A DNA stretch of 64,000 nucleotides from Ramlibacter monticola (GCF_016722785.1 NZ_JAEQNE010000001.1:806001-870000); one strand, 5' to 3'; counted from the first letter of the stretch, positions 42,639 through 52,542 are shown. Made by a program: numbers and translations. The notes: generated by a model from the sequence alone, not told the origin.

Positions 42639-43415
42639 ATGACCGCCACCCAAGACCTCCAGCTCGAGATCGACGGCGAGATCGCCGTGATCCGCCTCAA
42701 CCGCGCCGCCAAGCGCAACGCCCTCTCGGATGGGCTCGTGCTGGCCGTGCGCAGCACCTTCGAGAACCTGCCGTCCACCGTGCGCGCCGCGGTGCTGGAC
42801 GGCGCCGGCGACCACTTCTGCGCCGGCCTCGACCTGTCGGAGCTGAAGGAGCGCGATGCCGGTGCCGGCCTGCACCACTCGCGCATGTGGCATGCGGCGC
42901 TGGAGGAGGTGCAGTACGGGCCGGTCCCGGTCGTCGCCGCGCTGCACGGCGCGGTGGTCGGCGGCGGCCTCGAACTGGCCGCGGCCTGCCACATCCGCGT
43001 CGCCGACACGACCACCTTCTACGCGCTGCCCGAAGGCGCCCGCGGCATCTTCGTGGGCGGCGGCGGCGCGGTCCGCATCCCGCGCCTGATCGGCGCCGCG
43101 CGCATGGCCGACATGATGCTCACCGGCCGGGTCTACCAGGCCGAGGAAGGCGAGCGCGCCGGCTTCGCCCAGTACCTGGTGCCCGCCGGCCAGTCCTTCG
43201 CGAAGGCGGTGGAGATCGCGCGGCGGGTGGCGCAGAACGCGCCGCTGACCAACTTCGCGCTGACGCACGCGCTGCCGCGCATCGCGGAACAGCCGGCGGA
43301 CCAGGGCTTCCTCACCGAGGCGCTGATGGCCGCCATCGCGCAGAGCGCGCCCGAGGCCAAGCAGCGCGTGCGCGACTTCCTCGAAGGACGCGCCGCCAAG
43401 GTCGCCAAGTCCTGA
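42639..43415 (+). CDS. Crotonase-family enoyl-CoA hydratase, likely hydroxycinnamoyl-CoA hydratase
   Basis: A 258-residue crotonase-fold protein. Oxyanion-hole segments FCAGLDLSEL (61-70) and HGAVVGGGLELA (103-114); one acidic residue is kept in ALPEGARGIF (E132), but the second catalytic Glu region reads VGGGGAVRIPRLIG instead of PGxGGTQRL. Because it directly precedes feruloyl-CoA synthase, it most likely hydrates feruloyl- or coumaroyl-CoA, either as a hydratase-lyase releasing vanillin or as a plain hydratase; it does not closely resemble classical Pseudomonas HCHL. ATG at 42639 chosen; the upstream extension has no homology. First gene of a long plus-strand operon. Confidence 0.85.
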   Translation: MTATQDLQLEIDGEIAVIRLNRAAKRNALSDGLVLAVRSTFENLPSTVRAAVLDGAGDHFCAGLDLSELKERDAGAGLHHSRMWHAALEEVQYGPVPVVAALHGAVVGGGLELAAACHIRVADTTTFYALPEGARGIFVGGGGAVRIPRLIGAARMADMMLTGRVYQAEEGERAGFAQYLVPAGQSFAKAVEIARRVAQNAPLTNFALTHALPRIAEQPADQGFLTEALMAAIAQSAPEAKQRVRDFLEGRAAKVAKS

Positions 43416-43447
43416 ACCCCGAAGCCCGCCAGAGGCAAGGAGGAGAC

Positions 43448-45337
43448 ATGCGCAGTCCGATCGTCCACATTCCGTCGCCGGCGAAATACCGGGCCCTGCG
43501 CTTCGGCGTGACGCGCGCGCTGCTGCGCGACGGCGCCGGCGGCGTGCGCTACCTGCGCGGCGAAGGCGAACTGCAGTCGCATTCGCTGCGCATGACGGAC
43601 CGCCTGGTGCACTGGGCCGAGACCGAGCCGGAGCGGGTCTTCATGGCGCGCCGCCGCCGCAACGCCGATGGCAGCACCGGCGAGTGGCAGTCCGTCAGCT
43701 ACCGCGAGGCCCTGCAGCGCGCCCGCGGCATCGGCCAGGCCCTGCTCGATCGCGGCCTCGACGCCGAGCGGCCGGTCGCGATCCTGAGCGAGAACGGGCT
43801 GGAGCACGCCCTGCTCGCGCTCGGCTGCATGGTGGTGGGCATCCCGCATTGCCCGGTGTCGCCGGCCTACTCGCTGGTCAGCCAGGACTACGACAAGCTG
43901 CGCCACGTCTTCGCCACGCTCACGCCGGGCCTGGTGTTCGCCGCCGACGCCCGCTATGCGAGGGCGATCGCGGCAACGGTGCCGGCCGATGTCGAGGTGG
44001 TCCTCGCCGAAGGCGAAGTCGCGGGCGGCCAGGTCACGCCGCTGGCGCAGCTTCTGGAGACGGCGCCGACGCCCGCGGTCGAGGCCGCGATGCACGCCAC
44101 CGGCCCCGACACCATCACCAAGTTCCTGTTCACGTCCGGCTCCACGAAGCTGCCCAAGGCGGTGATCAACACCCATCGCATGTGGTGCGCCAACCAGCAG
44201 CAGATGCGCCAGTCGATGCCGGTGCTGACGGAGGAGCCGCCGGTGCTGGTGGACTGGCTGCCCTGGAACCACACCTTCGGCGGCAACCACAACGTCGGCC
44301 TCACGATCTACAACGGCGGCACGCTCTACATCGACGACGGCAAGCCCACGCCGGCGCTGATGCAGGAGACGCTGCGCAACCTGCGCGAGATCGCGCCGAC
44401 CGTGTACTTCAACGTGCCCACCGGCTTCGAGGCGATCGCCCACGCCATGAAGGCCGACCCGGTGCTGCGCCGCAGGCTGCTGTCGCGGGTGCGCATGTTC
44501 TTCTATTCCGGTGCGGCGCTGGCCCAGCCCGTGTGGGACCTGCTGCACGAGGTGCAGGAAGAGGAGATCGGCGAGCGCATCGTGATGGGCACCGGCCTCG
44601 GCATGACCGAGTCGGCGCCCTTCGCCGTGTTCGTGACCAATCCCGACGTGCGCTCGGGCCACATCGGCCTGCCCACCGTGGGCATGGAACTGAAGCTGGT
44701 CCCGACCGAGGGCAAGACCGAGATCCGCTACAAGGGCCCCAACGTGACGCCCGGCTACTGGCGCAATCCGGAGGCGACGAAGGAAGTCTTCGACGAGGAA
44801 GGCTTCTTCCGCACCGGCGACGCGGTGCGCTGGATCGACCCGGACGACCCCGACCTGGGCCTCAAGTTCGACGGCCGCATCGCCGAGGACTTCAAGCTCG
44901 CCACCGGCACCTTCGTGAGCGTCGGGCCGCTGCGGGCGCGGATCATCGCCGCCGGCGCGCCCCATGTGCAGGACGCCGTGATCACCGGGCTGAACCGCAA
45001 CGAAGTGGGCGCCCTGCTCTTTCCCACGCCCAAGGTGCGCAGCCTCGCGCCGCACCTGCCCGCCGACGCGCCGCTGCAGGAAGTGCTGCGCAGCGCCGCC
45101 GTGCAGGACCACTTCCAGGGCGTGCTGGAGACCCTGGCGCTGCAGGCCACCGGCAGCGCCAGCCGCGTCGCCCGCCTCTACCTGCTGGACGAGCCGCCGT
45201 CGATCGACCGCGGCGAGGTCACCGACAAGGGCTCCATCAACCAGCGCGCCGTGCTGAAGCACCGCGACGCCCTGGTGCAGGCCTTCCACGAGGACCGGCT
45301 GCCCTTCACCTTGAAACCCCGCGAGGAGAACGCATGA
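43448..45337 (+). CDS. fcs: Feruloyl-CoA synthase
   Basis: A 629-residue adenylate-forming ligase of the feruloyl-CoA synthase branch. ATP loop FTSGSTKLPKAV (about 228-239), then DWLPWNHTFGGNHNVG, which is typical of Fcs, GTGLGMTESAPF, FRTGDAVRWIDP and the C-terminal FDGRIAEDFKLATGTFVSVGPLR. The product should activate ferulate and related hydroxycinnamates with ATP and CoA. Start at 43448 behind AAGGAGGAG. The 32-base gap from the crotonase gene and the ATGA overlap with the next gene place all three in one operon. Confidence 0.92.
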   Translation: MRSPIVHIPSPAKYRALRFGVTRALLRDGAGGVRYLRGEGELQSHSLRMTDRLVHWAETEPERVFMARRRRNADGSTGEWQSVSYREALQRARGIGQALLDRGLDAERPVAILSENGLEHALLALGCMVVGIPHCPVSPAYSLVSQDYDKLRHVFATLTPGLVFAADARYARAIAATVPADVEVVLAEGEVAGGQVTPLAQLLETAPTPAVEAAMHATGPDTITKFLFTSGSTKLPKAVINTHRMWCANQQQMRQSMPVLTEEPPVLVDWLPWNHTFGGNHNVGLTIYNGGTLYIDDGKPTPALMQETLRNLREIAPTVYFNVPTGFEAIAHAMKADPVLRRRLLSRVRMFFYSGAALAQPVWDLLHEVQEEEIGERIVMGTGLGMTESAPFAVFVTNPDVRSGHIGLPTVGMELKLVPTEGKTEIRYKGPNVTPGYWRNPEATKEVFDEEGFFRTGDAVRWIDPDDPDLGLKFDGRIAEDFKLATGTFVSVGPLRARIIAAGAPHVQDAVITGLNRNEVGALLFPTPKVRSLAPHLPADAPLQEVLRSAAVQDHFQGVLETLALQATGSASRVARLYLLDEPPSIDRGEVTDKGSINQRAVLKHRDALVQAFHEDRLPFTLKPREENA

Positions 45338-46098
45338 ACATCCAGGGACAGGCCGCGCTGGTCACCGGCGGCGCATCGGGCCTCGGCGAAGCCACCGCGC
45401 GCGAGCTCGCGCGGCTGGGCGCCAGGGTCGCCGTGCTCGACGTCAACCTGGCGCAGGCCGAGAAGGTCGCCGCGGACATCGGCGGCGTGGCCTGCCAGTG
45501 CGACATCACCCAGACCGACAGCCTGCAGGCGGCGCTGGCGAAGGCGGCCGAAAGGCACGGCCCGGCCCGCATCCTGATGAACATCGCCGGCATCGGCACG
45601 GCCAAGCGCATCGTGCAGAAGGACGGCAGCCCGGCGCCGCTGGAGGAATTCGCCCGCGTCGTCAACATCAACCTCGTCGGCACCTACAACGCCAGCCGCC
45701 TGTTCGCCGCCGAATGCGCGAAGCTCGCCCCGCTGGAAGACGGCGAGCGGGGCGTCATGCTCTTCACGGCCTCGGTGGCCGCCTTCGACGGCCAGGTCGG
45801 CCAGCAGGCCTACAGCGCGTCCAAGGGCGGCCTCGTGGGCATGACGCTGCCGATGGCGCGCGATCTCGCGCAGCACGGCATCCGGGTCTGCACGATCGCG
45901 CCCGGGCTGTTCGCCACGCCGCTGATGAAGCAGTTGCCCGAGCCGGTGCAGCAGTCGCTCGCGGCCTCGATCCCCTTCCCGCAGCGCCTGGGAAAGCCGG
46001 AGGAGTTCGCCCAGCTGGCCTGCCACATCGTGGGCAACACCCACCTCAATGGCGAGGTGATCCGCCTCGACGGCGCGCTGCGCATGGCGCCGCGCTGA
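45334..46098 (+). CDS. Short-chain dehydrogenase, 3-hydroxyacyl-CoA dehydrogenase (HSD10) type
   Basis: A 254-residue classical short-chain dehydrogenase: cofactor loop TGGASGLG (11-18), Asp after the second strand (AVLDVN) implying NAD, NIAGIGTA, catalytic Ser in FTASVAAFDGQVG, and YSASKGGL with the Tyr-Lys pair. It resembles the HSD17B10 branch, which oxidises 3-hydroxyacyl-CoA. In this operon it could oxidise the hydrated hydroxycinnamoyl-CoA to the keto form, pointing to a beta-oxidation-type route rather than only vanillin release; no thiolase is seen. ATG overlaps the fcs stop. Confidence 0.88.
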   Translation: MNIQGQAALVTGGASGLGEATARELARLGARVAVLDVNLAQAEKVAADIGGVACQCDITQTDSLQAALAKAAERHGPARILMNIAGIGTAKRIVQKDGSPAPLEEFARVVNINLVGTYNASRLFAAECAKLAPLEDGERGVMLFTASVAAFDGQVGQQAYSASKGGLVGMTLPMARDLAQHGIRVCTIAPGLFATPLMKQLPEPVQQSLAASIPFPQRLGKPEEFAQLACHIVGNTHLNGEVIRLDGALRMAPR

Positions 46099-46123
46099 CC
46101 AGAATTTCACCCTGGAGACAACA

Positions 46124-47260
46124 ATGAACTTCGTACGCTCCCTGATCGCCGCGGCCGTCGCGCTCGGCGCCGCCACCGGCGCGCTCGCCGACATCAACGT
46201 CGGGGTCTCGATCTCGCTCACCGGTCCCGGGTCCGGCCTCGGCATCCCCACGCAGAACCAGCTCAAGCAGTTCCCCAAGGAGATCGCCGGCGAGAAGGTC
46301 AACCTGATCATCCTCGACGATGCTTCCGACCCGGCCAAGGGCGTGAGCAACACCCGGCGCCTGATCACCGAGGACAAGGTGGACGTGATCCTGGGATCCG
46401 TGCTCACCCCCGTTGCCGCCGCCATGGCCCCGGTCGCCGCCGAGAACAAGGTGCTGCAGATCGCCGCCTCCCCGGTGGGCGTGCCGCCCGGCCAGGACCA
46501 CTGGCTGTTCCGCCTGCCGCAGGGCAACGACGTGATGGCCCACGCCGTGTTCGAGCACATGAAGAAGCAGGGCGTGAAGACCATCGGCTTCATCGGCTAC
46601 ACCGACGCCTACGGCGAACTGTGGCTGAAGGCCGCGCAGGCCGAGGCCGAACGCAACGGCATGAAGATCGTGGCCGTGGAGCGCTTCGCCCGCACCGACA
46701 CGAGCGTGACGGCGCAGGCCCTGAAGCTGGCGTCCGCCAATCCCGACGCCATGCTGGTCGTGGCCACCGGCTCCGGCGCCGCGATGCCCGAGAAGGCGAT
46801 CGTGGAGCGCGGCTACAAGGGCAAGATCTACCAGACGCACGCGGCCGCCACGCCGGACCTGGTGCGCATCGGCGGCAAGGACGTGGAGGGCACCTTCGTC
46901 GTCTCCGGCCCCGCGGTGGTCGCCGAGCAGCTGCCCGAAAGCCATCCCTCCAAGAAGACCGCCATCGACTTCGTGTCGAAGTACGAGAAGGCCAACGGCG
47001 CCGGTTCCCGCAACCAGTTCGCCGCCCATGCCTACGACTTCCAGCTGGTGATGGAGAAGATCGTCCCGGTCGCCCTGAAGAAGGCCAAGCCGGGCACGCC
47101 GGAATTCCGCGCCGCCCTGCGCGACGCGATGGAAGGCATGGGCCGCACCGTCTTCTCGCACGGCGTGATGAACTGGACCAAGGACGACCACTGGGGCTAC
47201 ACGAAGGAGACGGGCGTGATGCTGAAGGTGCAGGACGGGAAGTTCGTCGTCGAGAAGTGA
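46124..47260 (+). CDS. LivK-type periplasmic binding protein of the ferulate operon
   Basis: A 378-residue receptor with signal peptide ([21 protein letters not shown]) and type I binding fold: [58 protein letters not shown]. It belongs to the group of LivK-like proteins for aromatic acids in proteobacteria by position: it follows the catabolic genes and precedes its permeases. Likely ligands are hydroxycinnamates or benzoates; no direct proof. Start supported by TGGAGA upstream. Confidence 0.92.
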   Translation: MNFVRSLIAAAVALGAATGALADINVGVSISLTGPGSGLGIPTQNQLKQFPKEIAGEKVNLIILDDASDPAKGVSNTRRLITEDKVDVILGSVLTPVAAAMAPVAAENKVLQIAASPVGVPPGQDHWLFRLPQGNDVMAHAVFEHMKKQGVKTIGFIGYTDAYGELWLKAAQAEAERNGMKIVAVERFARTDTSVTAQALKLASANPDAMLVVATGSGAAMPEKAIVERGYKGKIYQTHAAATPDLVRIGGKDVEGTFVVSGPAVVAEQLPESHPSKKTAIDFVSKYEKANGAGSRNQFAAHAYDFQLVMEKIVPVALKKAKPGTPEFRAALRDAMEGMGRTVFSHGVMNWTKDDHWGYTKETGVMLKVQDGKFVVEK

Positions 47261-47312
47261 TTCGACCGGGGGTGGTGGCACTTCCGCCCCACCCCGGCCC
47301 TCCCGAGAACCC

Positions 47313-48350
47313 ATGGACCTTTCGATCGCCGGCATCCTCGCGCTGGACGGCCTGACCAATGGCGCGGTGTATGCCCTGCTCGCGCTGGCCACCGTGCTGG
47401 TCTTCGCCGTCACGCGCGTGATCTTCATCCCGCAGGGCGAGTTCGTCGCCTTCGGCGCGCTGACGCTGGCCCTGTTCCAGACCGGCAAGGTGCCGGGCAC
47501 CGTCTGGTTCCTGCTCGCGCTCGCCTTCGCCGCCGCGGTCGGCGAGCTCTTCACCGGCTGGCGGCAGCGCATCCCGCCGAAGCGGATGGTGCTGCAGCTG
47601 GTGCGCACGCTCGCCTGGCCGGTGATCGCCTCCGCCGTCGCGGTCTGGGCCGCCCCGCGCGGCTTCCCGCTCGTGGTGCAGGCCCTGCTCACGCTGGCCC
47701 TGGTCACGCCGTTCGGCACGCTGATCTACCGCCTCGCCTACGAATCGCTCGCGGACGCCTCCGTGCTGGTGCTGCTGATCGTCTCGGTCGGCGTGCACTT
47801 CGCGCTGGTCGGCCTGGGGCTGTTCTTCTTCGGCGCCGAAGGCTTCCGCAATCCCGCGTTCTGGGACCAGCGCTTCTCCGCCGGGGCGCTGACGCTCAGC
47901 GGCCAGACCGTGATCATCTTCGTCGCCTCGCTCGCGCTGATCGTGCTGCTGTACCTGTTCTTCGAACGCACCCTCACCGGCAAGGCGCTGCGCGCCACGG
48001 CGGTGAACCGCGCCGGCGCCCGCCTGATGGGCATTTCGTCCAGCGCCGCCGGCCGCACGGCCTTCACGATGGCGGCGCTGATCGGCGCGCTTTCGGGCCT
48101 GCTGATCGGACCGACCACCACCATCTTCTACGACAGCGGCTTCCTGATCGGCCTCAAGGGCTTCGTGGCCGCGGTGTTCGCCGGGCTGGCGAGCTACCCG
48201 CTGGCGCTGGTCGGGGCCCTGGGCGTCGGCTTGCTGGAAAGCTTCGGCTCCTTCTGGGCCAGCGCCTTCAAGGAAGTGATCGTGTTCGGCTCCATCCTGC
48301 CGGTGCTGCTGTGGCGTTCGCTGGCCGACCCGCACGTGGAGGAACATTGA
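47313..48350 (+). CDS. Branched-chain-type ABC permease (LivH-like)
   Basis: A 345-residue LivH-class permease, longer than usual (about 290) because of inserted hydrophobic segments between the first and central parts (residues about 60-150). Kept features: [36 protein letters not shown] in place of NLAHG, the loop [19 protein letters not shown] and [12 protein letters not shown]. Inner-membrane channel half for the aromatic-acid importer. Its stop overlaps the start of the fused permease-ATPase gene. Confidence 0.9.
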   Translation: MDLSIAGILALDGLTNGAVYALLALATVLVFAVTRVIFIPQGEFVAFGALTLALFQTGKVPGTVWFLLALAFAAAVGELFTGWRQRIPPKRMVLQLVRTLAWPVIASAVAVWAAPRGFPLVVQALLTLALVTPFGTLIYRLAYESLADASVLVLLIVSVGVHFALVGLGLFFFGAEGFRNPAFWDQRFSAGALTLSGQTVIIFVASLALIVLLYLFFERTLTGKALRATAVNRAGARLMGISSSAAGRTAFTMAALIGALSGLLIGPTTTIFYDSGFLIGLKGFVAAVFAGLASYPLALVGALGVGLLESFGSFWASAFKEVIVFGSILPVLLWRSLADPHVEEH

Positions 48351-50188
48351 TGGACCGCAGCCTCGCCTCCCCCGCACCGGACGCCGCACCGGACGCCGCG
48401 CCGCGGGTGCGACCGCGCGCCGGCGGGCTGCAGCGCTTCGCCTTCCCGCTGTTCGCGCTGGCCATGCTGGTGCTGCCCACCCTGCCGGTGCCGGATTTCT
48501 GGATCACGCAGAGCATCTACATCGGCCTCTATGCCCTCGTCGCGCTGGGCCTGGTGCTGCTCACCGGCGTCGCCGGCCTGACCTCCTTCGGCCAGGCCGC
48601 CTTCGTGGGCGTCGGCGCCTACACCGCCGCCTTCGTGACGGTGAAGCTCGCCGGCTCCCCCTGGGTGGCCTTGCTGCTGGGCGCCGGCCTCACCGTGCTG
48701 ACCGCGCTGGTCCTCGGCGCGATCACGCTGCGCATGTCGGGCCACTACCTGCCGCTCGCCACCATCGCGTGGGGACTCGCCCTCAACTACACGCTGGCCA
48801 ACATGGAGTGGCTGGGCAAGTACGACGGCATCCTGGGCGTGCCCACGCTGAAGGTCTTCGGCGCCGACCTCGGCAGCGGCCGCGGCCTGCACGTCCTGGT
48901 GTGGATCTTCGCCCTGCTGGCCGCCTGGGGCTGTTCCAACCTGCTGGACTCGCGGCCGGGGCGTGCGATCCGCTCGCTGCGCAACGGCGCCACCATGGCC
49001 GAGGCCATGGGGATCTCCACCTTCCGCCACAAGCTGGTGGTGTTCGTGCTGGCCGCCGTGCTGGCCGCGGTGTCCGGCTGGCTGTTCGCATTCTTCCAGC
49101 GCACCGTCCAGCCCAGCCCCTTCTCCATCGCCAAGGGCATCGAGTACCTGTTCATGGCGGTGCTGGGCGGCGTGTCGCACGTGTGGGGCGCCTTCCTCGG
49201 CGCCGCGGTGGTCAAGCTGGTGGAAGACCAGCTGCAGGTGCTGCTGCCCAGGCTGATCGGCACCAGCGGCAACTTCGAGACCATCGTGTTCGGCATCGTG
49301 CTGGTGGCGGTGCTGAAGTACGCGCCCGACGGCCTCTGGACCTTCGTGCTGCGCCGGCTGCCGCGCATCGACCGCAGGTGCGACTGGGACGGCGCCGCGC
49401 CGCTGCCCGCCCGCGCCAAGCCCGCGCGCGGCGAGCCGCTGCTGCAGGTGGAGGCCGTGCGCAAGCGCTTCGGCGGCCTGACCGCCGTGAACGACGTGAG
49501 CTTCGAGATCCGCGCCGGCGACCTCGTGGGCCTCATCGGCCCGAACGGCGCCGGCAAGTCGACCACCTTCAACCTGGTCACGGGCGTGCTGGCCCTCAGC
49601 GGCGGGCAGGTGCGCTGGCGCGGCGAGACGATCGGCGGGCTGCCCTCGCGGGAGATCGCACGCCGCGGCATCTCGCGCACCTTCCAGCACGTGAAGATGA
49701 TCCCGGAGATGACCGTGCTGGAGAACGTCGCGCTCGGGGGCTACCTGCGCGGATCCTGCGGCACCGCGCGGGCGATGCTGCGGCTGGACCGCGAGGAGGA
49801 GCGCCGCCTGTTCGCCGAGGCCGAGCGCCAGCTGGCGCGCATCGGCATGGCCGACCGCATGCACGAACTGGCGGGCAACCTCGCGCTCGGGCCGCAGCGC
49901 CTGATGGAGATCGCTCGGGCGCTGTGCACCGACCCTGCCCTGCTGCTGCTCGACGAGCCCGCGGCGGGCCTGCGCCACAAGGAAAAGAAGGCGCTGGCCG
50001 ACGTGCTGCGCCAGCTGAAGGACGAGGGCATGAGCCTGCTGCTGGTGGAGCACGACATGGAATTCGTCATGGGCCTGACCGACCGCATCGTGGTGATGGA
50101 GTTCGGCACCAAGCTGATGGAGGGCACGCCGGCCGAAGTTCAGGCCAGCCCGCAGGTGCGGGCCGCCTACTTGGGAACGGAGCATTGA
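48350..50188 (+). CDS. Fused LivM permease - LivG ATPase
   Basis: A 612-residue fusion. Residues about 25-345 are a LivM-class permease (VLLTGVAGLTSFGQAAFVGVGAY, the coupling loop GRAIRSLRNGATMAEAMGI, LGGVSHVWGAFLGAA). After a short Ala/Arg/Pro linker, residues about 365-612 are a LivG ATPase: Walker A GPNGAGKST (about 397-405), SRTFQHVKM, a degenerate signature NLALGPQRLMEIA, Walker B LLLLDEPAAGL and VEHDMEFVMGL. One continuous frame with no internal start needed. Fused LivM-LivG proteins occur in Burkholderiales. Overlaps the livH-like stop by one base and is one base from the livF gene. Confidence 0.92.
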   Translation: MDRSLASPAPDAAPDAAPRVRPRAGGLQRFAFPLFALAMLVLPTLPVPDFWITQSIYIGLYALVALGLVLLTGVAGLTSFGQAAFVGVGAYTAAFVTVKLAGSPWVALLLGAGLTVLTALVLGAITLRMSGHYLPLATIAWGLALNYTLANMEWLGKYDGILGVPTLKVFGADLGSGRGLHVLVWIFALLAAWGCSNLLDSRPGRAIRSLRNGATMAEAMGISTFRHKLVVFVLAAVLAAVSGWLFAFFQRTVQPSPFSIAKGIEYLFMAVLGGVSHVWGAFLGAAVVKLVEDQLQVLLPRLIGTSGNFETIVFGIVLVAVLKYAPDGLWTFVLRRLPRIDRRCDWDGAAPLPARAKPARGEPLLQVEAVRKRFGGLTAVNDVSFEIRAGDLVGLIGPNGAGKSTTFNLVTGVLALSGGQVRWRGETIGGLPSREIARRGISRTFQHVKMIPEMTVLENVALGGYLRGSCGTARAMLRLDREEERRLFAEAERQLARIGMADRMHELAGNLALGPQRLMEIARALCTDPALLLLDEPAAGLRHKEKKALADVLRQLKDEGMSLLLVEHDMEFVMGLTDRIVVMEFGTKLMEGTPAEVQASPQVRAAYLGTEH

Positions 50189-50189
50189 C

Positions 50190-50927
50190 ATGGCCGACGC
50201 CCTACTCCAGGTCCGCGAACTGCACGCCGGCTACGGCCGCGCCGAGGTGCTGACCGGCCTCGACTTCGAGCTGCCGCGCGGGCAGGTCGTGACCGTGATC
50301 GGGCCGAACGGGGCCGGCAAGTCCACCACCCTCAACGCCCTCATGGGCCTGCTGCCGGCACGCGGCCGCATCGTCTTCGACGGCCAGGACCTCGCCGGCA
50401 CCACGCTGGAAGAGCGCGTGATGATGGGCCTGGCGCTGGTGCCGGAGAAGCGCGAGCTGTTCGGCACCATGCCGGTGGAGGACAACCTGGTGCTGGGCGG
50501 CTACCGTCCCATGAAGCTGGGCGTGGCCGACTGGCGCAAGGGCCTGGAACGCGTCTACGAGCTGTTCCCGCGCCTGAAGGAGCGCAGGCTGCAGCTGGCC
50601 GGCACTCTCTCGGGCGGCGAACGCCAGATGCTGGCGGTGGGCCGCGCCCTGATGGCGCAGCCCAAGCTGCTGATGCTGGACGAGCCGAGCCTGGGCCTCG
50701 CGCCGCTGGTGGTTCGCGAGATCTTCCAGACCATCGCGCGGCTGCGGCGCGAGGGCGTGTCCATCCTGCTGGTGGAACAGAACGCCCGCGCGGCGCTGGA
50801 AGTGGCGGACCACGGCTACGTGCTGGAGACCGGCGAGATCAGCCTGCAGGGCCCTGCGGCGCAGCTGGCCGGCGACCCGCGCGTGATAGAGACTTACCTG
50901 GGTGCGGCGCGGGCGCAAGCCACGTGA
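50190..50927 (+). CDS. livF: Branched-chain-type ABC importer ATPase (LivF)
   Basis: A 245-residue LivF-class ATPase: IGPNGAGKSTTLNALMG (Walker A), LALVPEKRELFGTMPVEDNL, LSGGERQMLAVGRALM (intact signature), LLMLDEPSLGLAPLV (Walker B), VEQNARAALEVADHGYVLETG. Completes the importer with the LivK-, LivH- and LivM-LivG-type proteins, leaving one intact and one degenerate signature motif as is normal for this class. Confidence 0.94.
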   Translation: MADALLQVRELHAGYGRAEVLTGLDFELPRGQVVTVIGPNGAGKSTTLNALMGLLPARGRIVFDGQDLAGTTLEERVMMGLALVPEKRELFGTMPVEDNLVLGGYRPMKLGVADWRKGLERVYELFPRLKERRLQLAGTLSGGERQMLAVGRALMAQPKLLMLDEPSLGLAPLVVREIFQTIARLRREGVSILLVEQNARAALEVADHGYVLETGEISLQGPAAQLAGDPRVIETYLGAARAQAT

Positions 50928-50958
50928 CACTGGCGGCCTTCCAACCAGGAGACATCGC

Positions 50959-51948
50959 ATGACCACCCGTCGCCAGTTCGTGCACTCGGCCGCCTCCTTC
51001 GGCCTGCTGTCTTCCCTGTCCGGCGCGCTGCACGCGCAGGGCTTCGACGCGCCGAAGATCGTCGTCGGCTTTCCCGCCGGCGGCACGGCGGACCAGGCCA
51101 GCCGCCTGGTGGCCGACCGCATCGGCAACGGCGCCTATGCGAAGTCGCCGGGCGTGGTGGAGAACAAGGCGGGCGCCGGCGGGCGCATCGCCTGCGAGAC
51201 GGTGAAGTCGGCGCGGCCGGACGGCGCGACGCTGCTGCTGACGCCGTACTCGATGATGTCGATCTACCCGCACATCTACAGCAAGCTGAGCTACGACCCG
51301 TTCAAGGACTTCGTGCCGGTGTCCATCGTGGCGATGATGACGCACGCGCTGTCGGTGGGTCCGCTGGTGCCGGCCAGCGTGAAGACGGTGCGCGACTATC
51401 TTGCGTGGGCCAAGGCCAACCCGGACAAGGCCAGCTACGGCTCGCCCGCCGCGGGCTCCACGCCGCACTTCCTGGCCGCGCTGCTCGGGTTGAACACCGG
51501 CGTGGACCTGAAGCACGTGCCTTACCGCGGCTCGCTGCCCGCGGTGGCGGACATGATCGGCGGCACGCTGGCTTCCGCCTCCACGCCCACGGGCGACGCG
51601 GTGGCGAACTACAAGGCCGGCAAGATCCGCATCCTCGCGACCTCCGGCGCGACCCGCTCGCCCTTCGCGCCGGACGTGCCGACGTACGCCGAACAGGGCT
51701 TCCCCGAACTCACGGCCGACGAATGGTTCGGCATCTATGCGCCCGCGCGCACGCCGGAAACCGTCGTCGCGAACGCGAACGCCGCCATCAACGCGGCGTT
51801 GAAGGACAAGGCCGTGGTCGACGGCCTGGCGGTCTCGGCGCTCGTCGCGCGCGGCTCCACGCCGGCCGAGATGGACAAGAGCCAGAAGGACGAACACACG
51901 CGCTGGGGACCGATCGTCAAGCGGATCGGCTTCACCGCCGAGTCGTGA
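50959..51948 (+). CDS. Bug-family (TTT) periplasmic binding protein
   Basis: A 329-residue Bug receptor: twin-Arg-like start TTRRQFVHSAASFG, cleavage near LHAQG, then PKIVVGFPAGGTAD, ENKAGAGGR, RPDGATLLLTPYS and KHVPYRGSLPAV. ATG at 50959 with AGGAGA upstream. It sits between livF and the MarR gene, six bases before the latter, so the ferulate operon, like the vanAB-side operon, pairs an ABC importer with a Bug receptor. Ligand unknown; no TctAB nearby. Confidence 0.92.
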   Translation: MTTRRQFVHSAASFGLLSSLSGALHAQGFDAPKIVVGFPAGGTADQASRLVADRIGNGAYAKSPGVVENKAGAGGRIACETVKSARPDGATLLLTPYSMMSIYPHIYSKLSYDPFKDFVPVSIVAMMTHALSVGPLVPASVKTVRDYLAWAKANPDKASYGSPAAGSTPHFLAALLGLNTGVDLKHVPYRGSLPAVADMIGGTLASASTPTGDAVANYKAGKIRILATSGATRSPFAPDVPTYAEQGFPELTADEWFGIYAPARTPETVVANANAAINAALKDKAVVDGLAVSALVARGSTPAEMDKSQKDEHTRWGPIVKRIGFTAES

Positions 51949-51953
51949 GGACG

Positions 51954-52439
51954 ATGCCACGCCCCTCCGCCCCATCGCCGCGCAACGGGACCGCCGCGCC
52001 TTGCGTGGAGGAGGTCGACACCAGCTTCCTGGAGACCCTGATCGGCTACAACGCGCGCCGCGCCGCGCTGGCCGTGATCGACGTGTTCCTGGAACGGATG
52101 GCCCCGTACGGCCTGCGGCCGGTCGACTTCTCCGTGCTCTCGCTGGTGGCGCACAACCCGGGCATCACCTCGCGCCAACTCTGTGCCACGCTGGGCATCC
52201 TGCCGCCCAACCTGGTGGGCATGGTGAACGCGCTGGAACAACGCGAGCTGCTGGCCCGCAAGCCGCATCCGCGCGACGGCCGCGCCATGGGCCTGCACCT
52301 CACGCCCGGCGGCCAGAAGCTGGTGCGCGACGCGGAGAAGACCGCGGCCGCGCTGGAGGCCGAAGTGGGCGCGCGCCTCACCGCTGCCGAACTGCAGACG
52401 CTGCTGCGCCTGCTGAAGAAGGTCTACGGCTCCGACTGA
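51954..52439 (+). CDS. MarR-family regulator
   Basis: A 161-residue MarR protein. The winged helix is seen in VDFSVLSLVAHNPGITSRQLCATLGILPPNLVGMVNALEQ and the wing in RKPHPRDGRAMGLHLTPGG. Hydroxycinnamate operons are often controlled by MarR repressors released by feruloyl- or coumaroyl-CoA (FerR/CouR type), so by position it is the probable regulator of the operon starting at 42639. A binding site was not proven. Start at 51954 gives the full dimerisation helix; codon use matches the operon. Confidence 0.88.
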   Translation: MPRPSAPSPRNGTAAPCVEEVDTSFLETLIGYNARRAALAVIDVFLERMAPYGLRPVDFSVLSLVAHNPGITSRQLCATLGILPPNLVGMVNALEQRELLARKPHPRDGRAMGLHLTPGGQKLVRDAEKTAAALEAEVGARLTAAELQTLLRLLKKVYGSD

Positions 52440-52542
52440 CCCGTTGCGCCGGCGTCACGTCTGCTATTGTTTGCATAGCAGGACCTGCGTACACTCCGTT
52501 CCCCGCCTTGCTTTCCGCGCGAGGCGCAGGAGTCCCGCGCGA

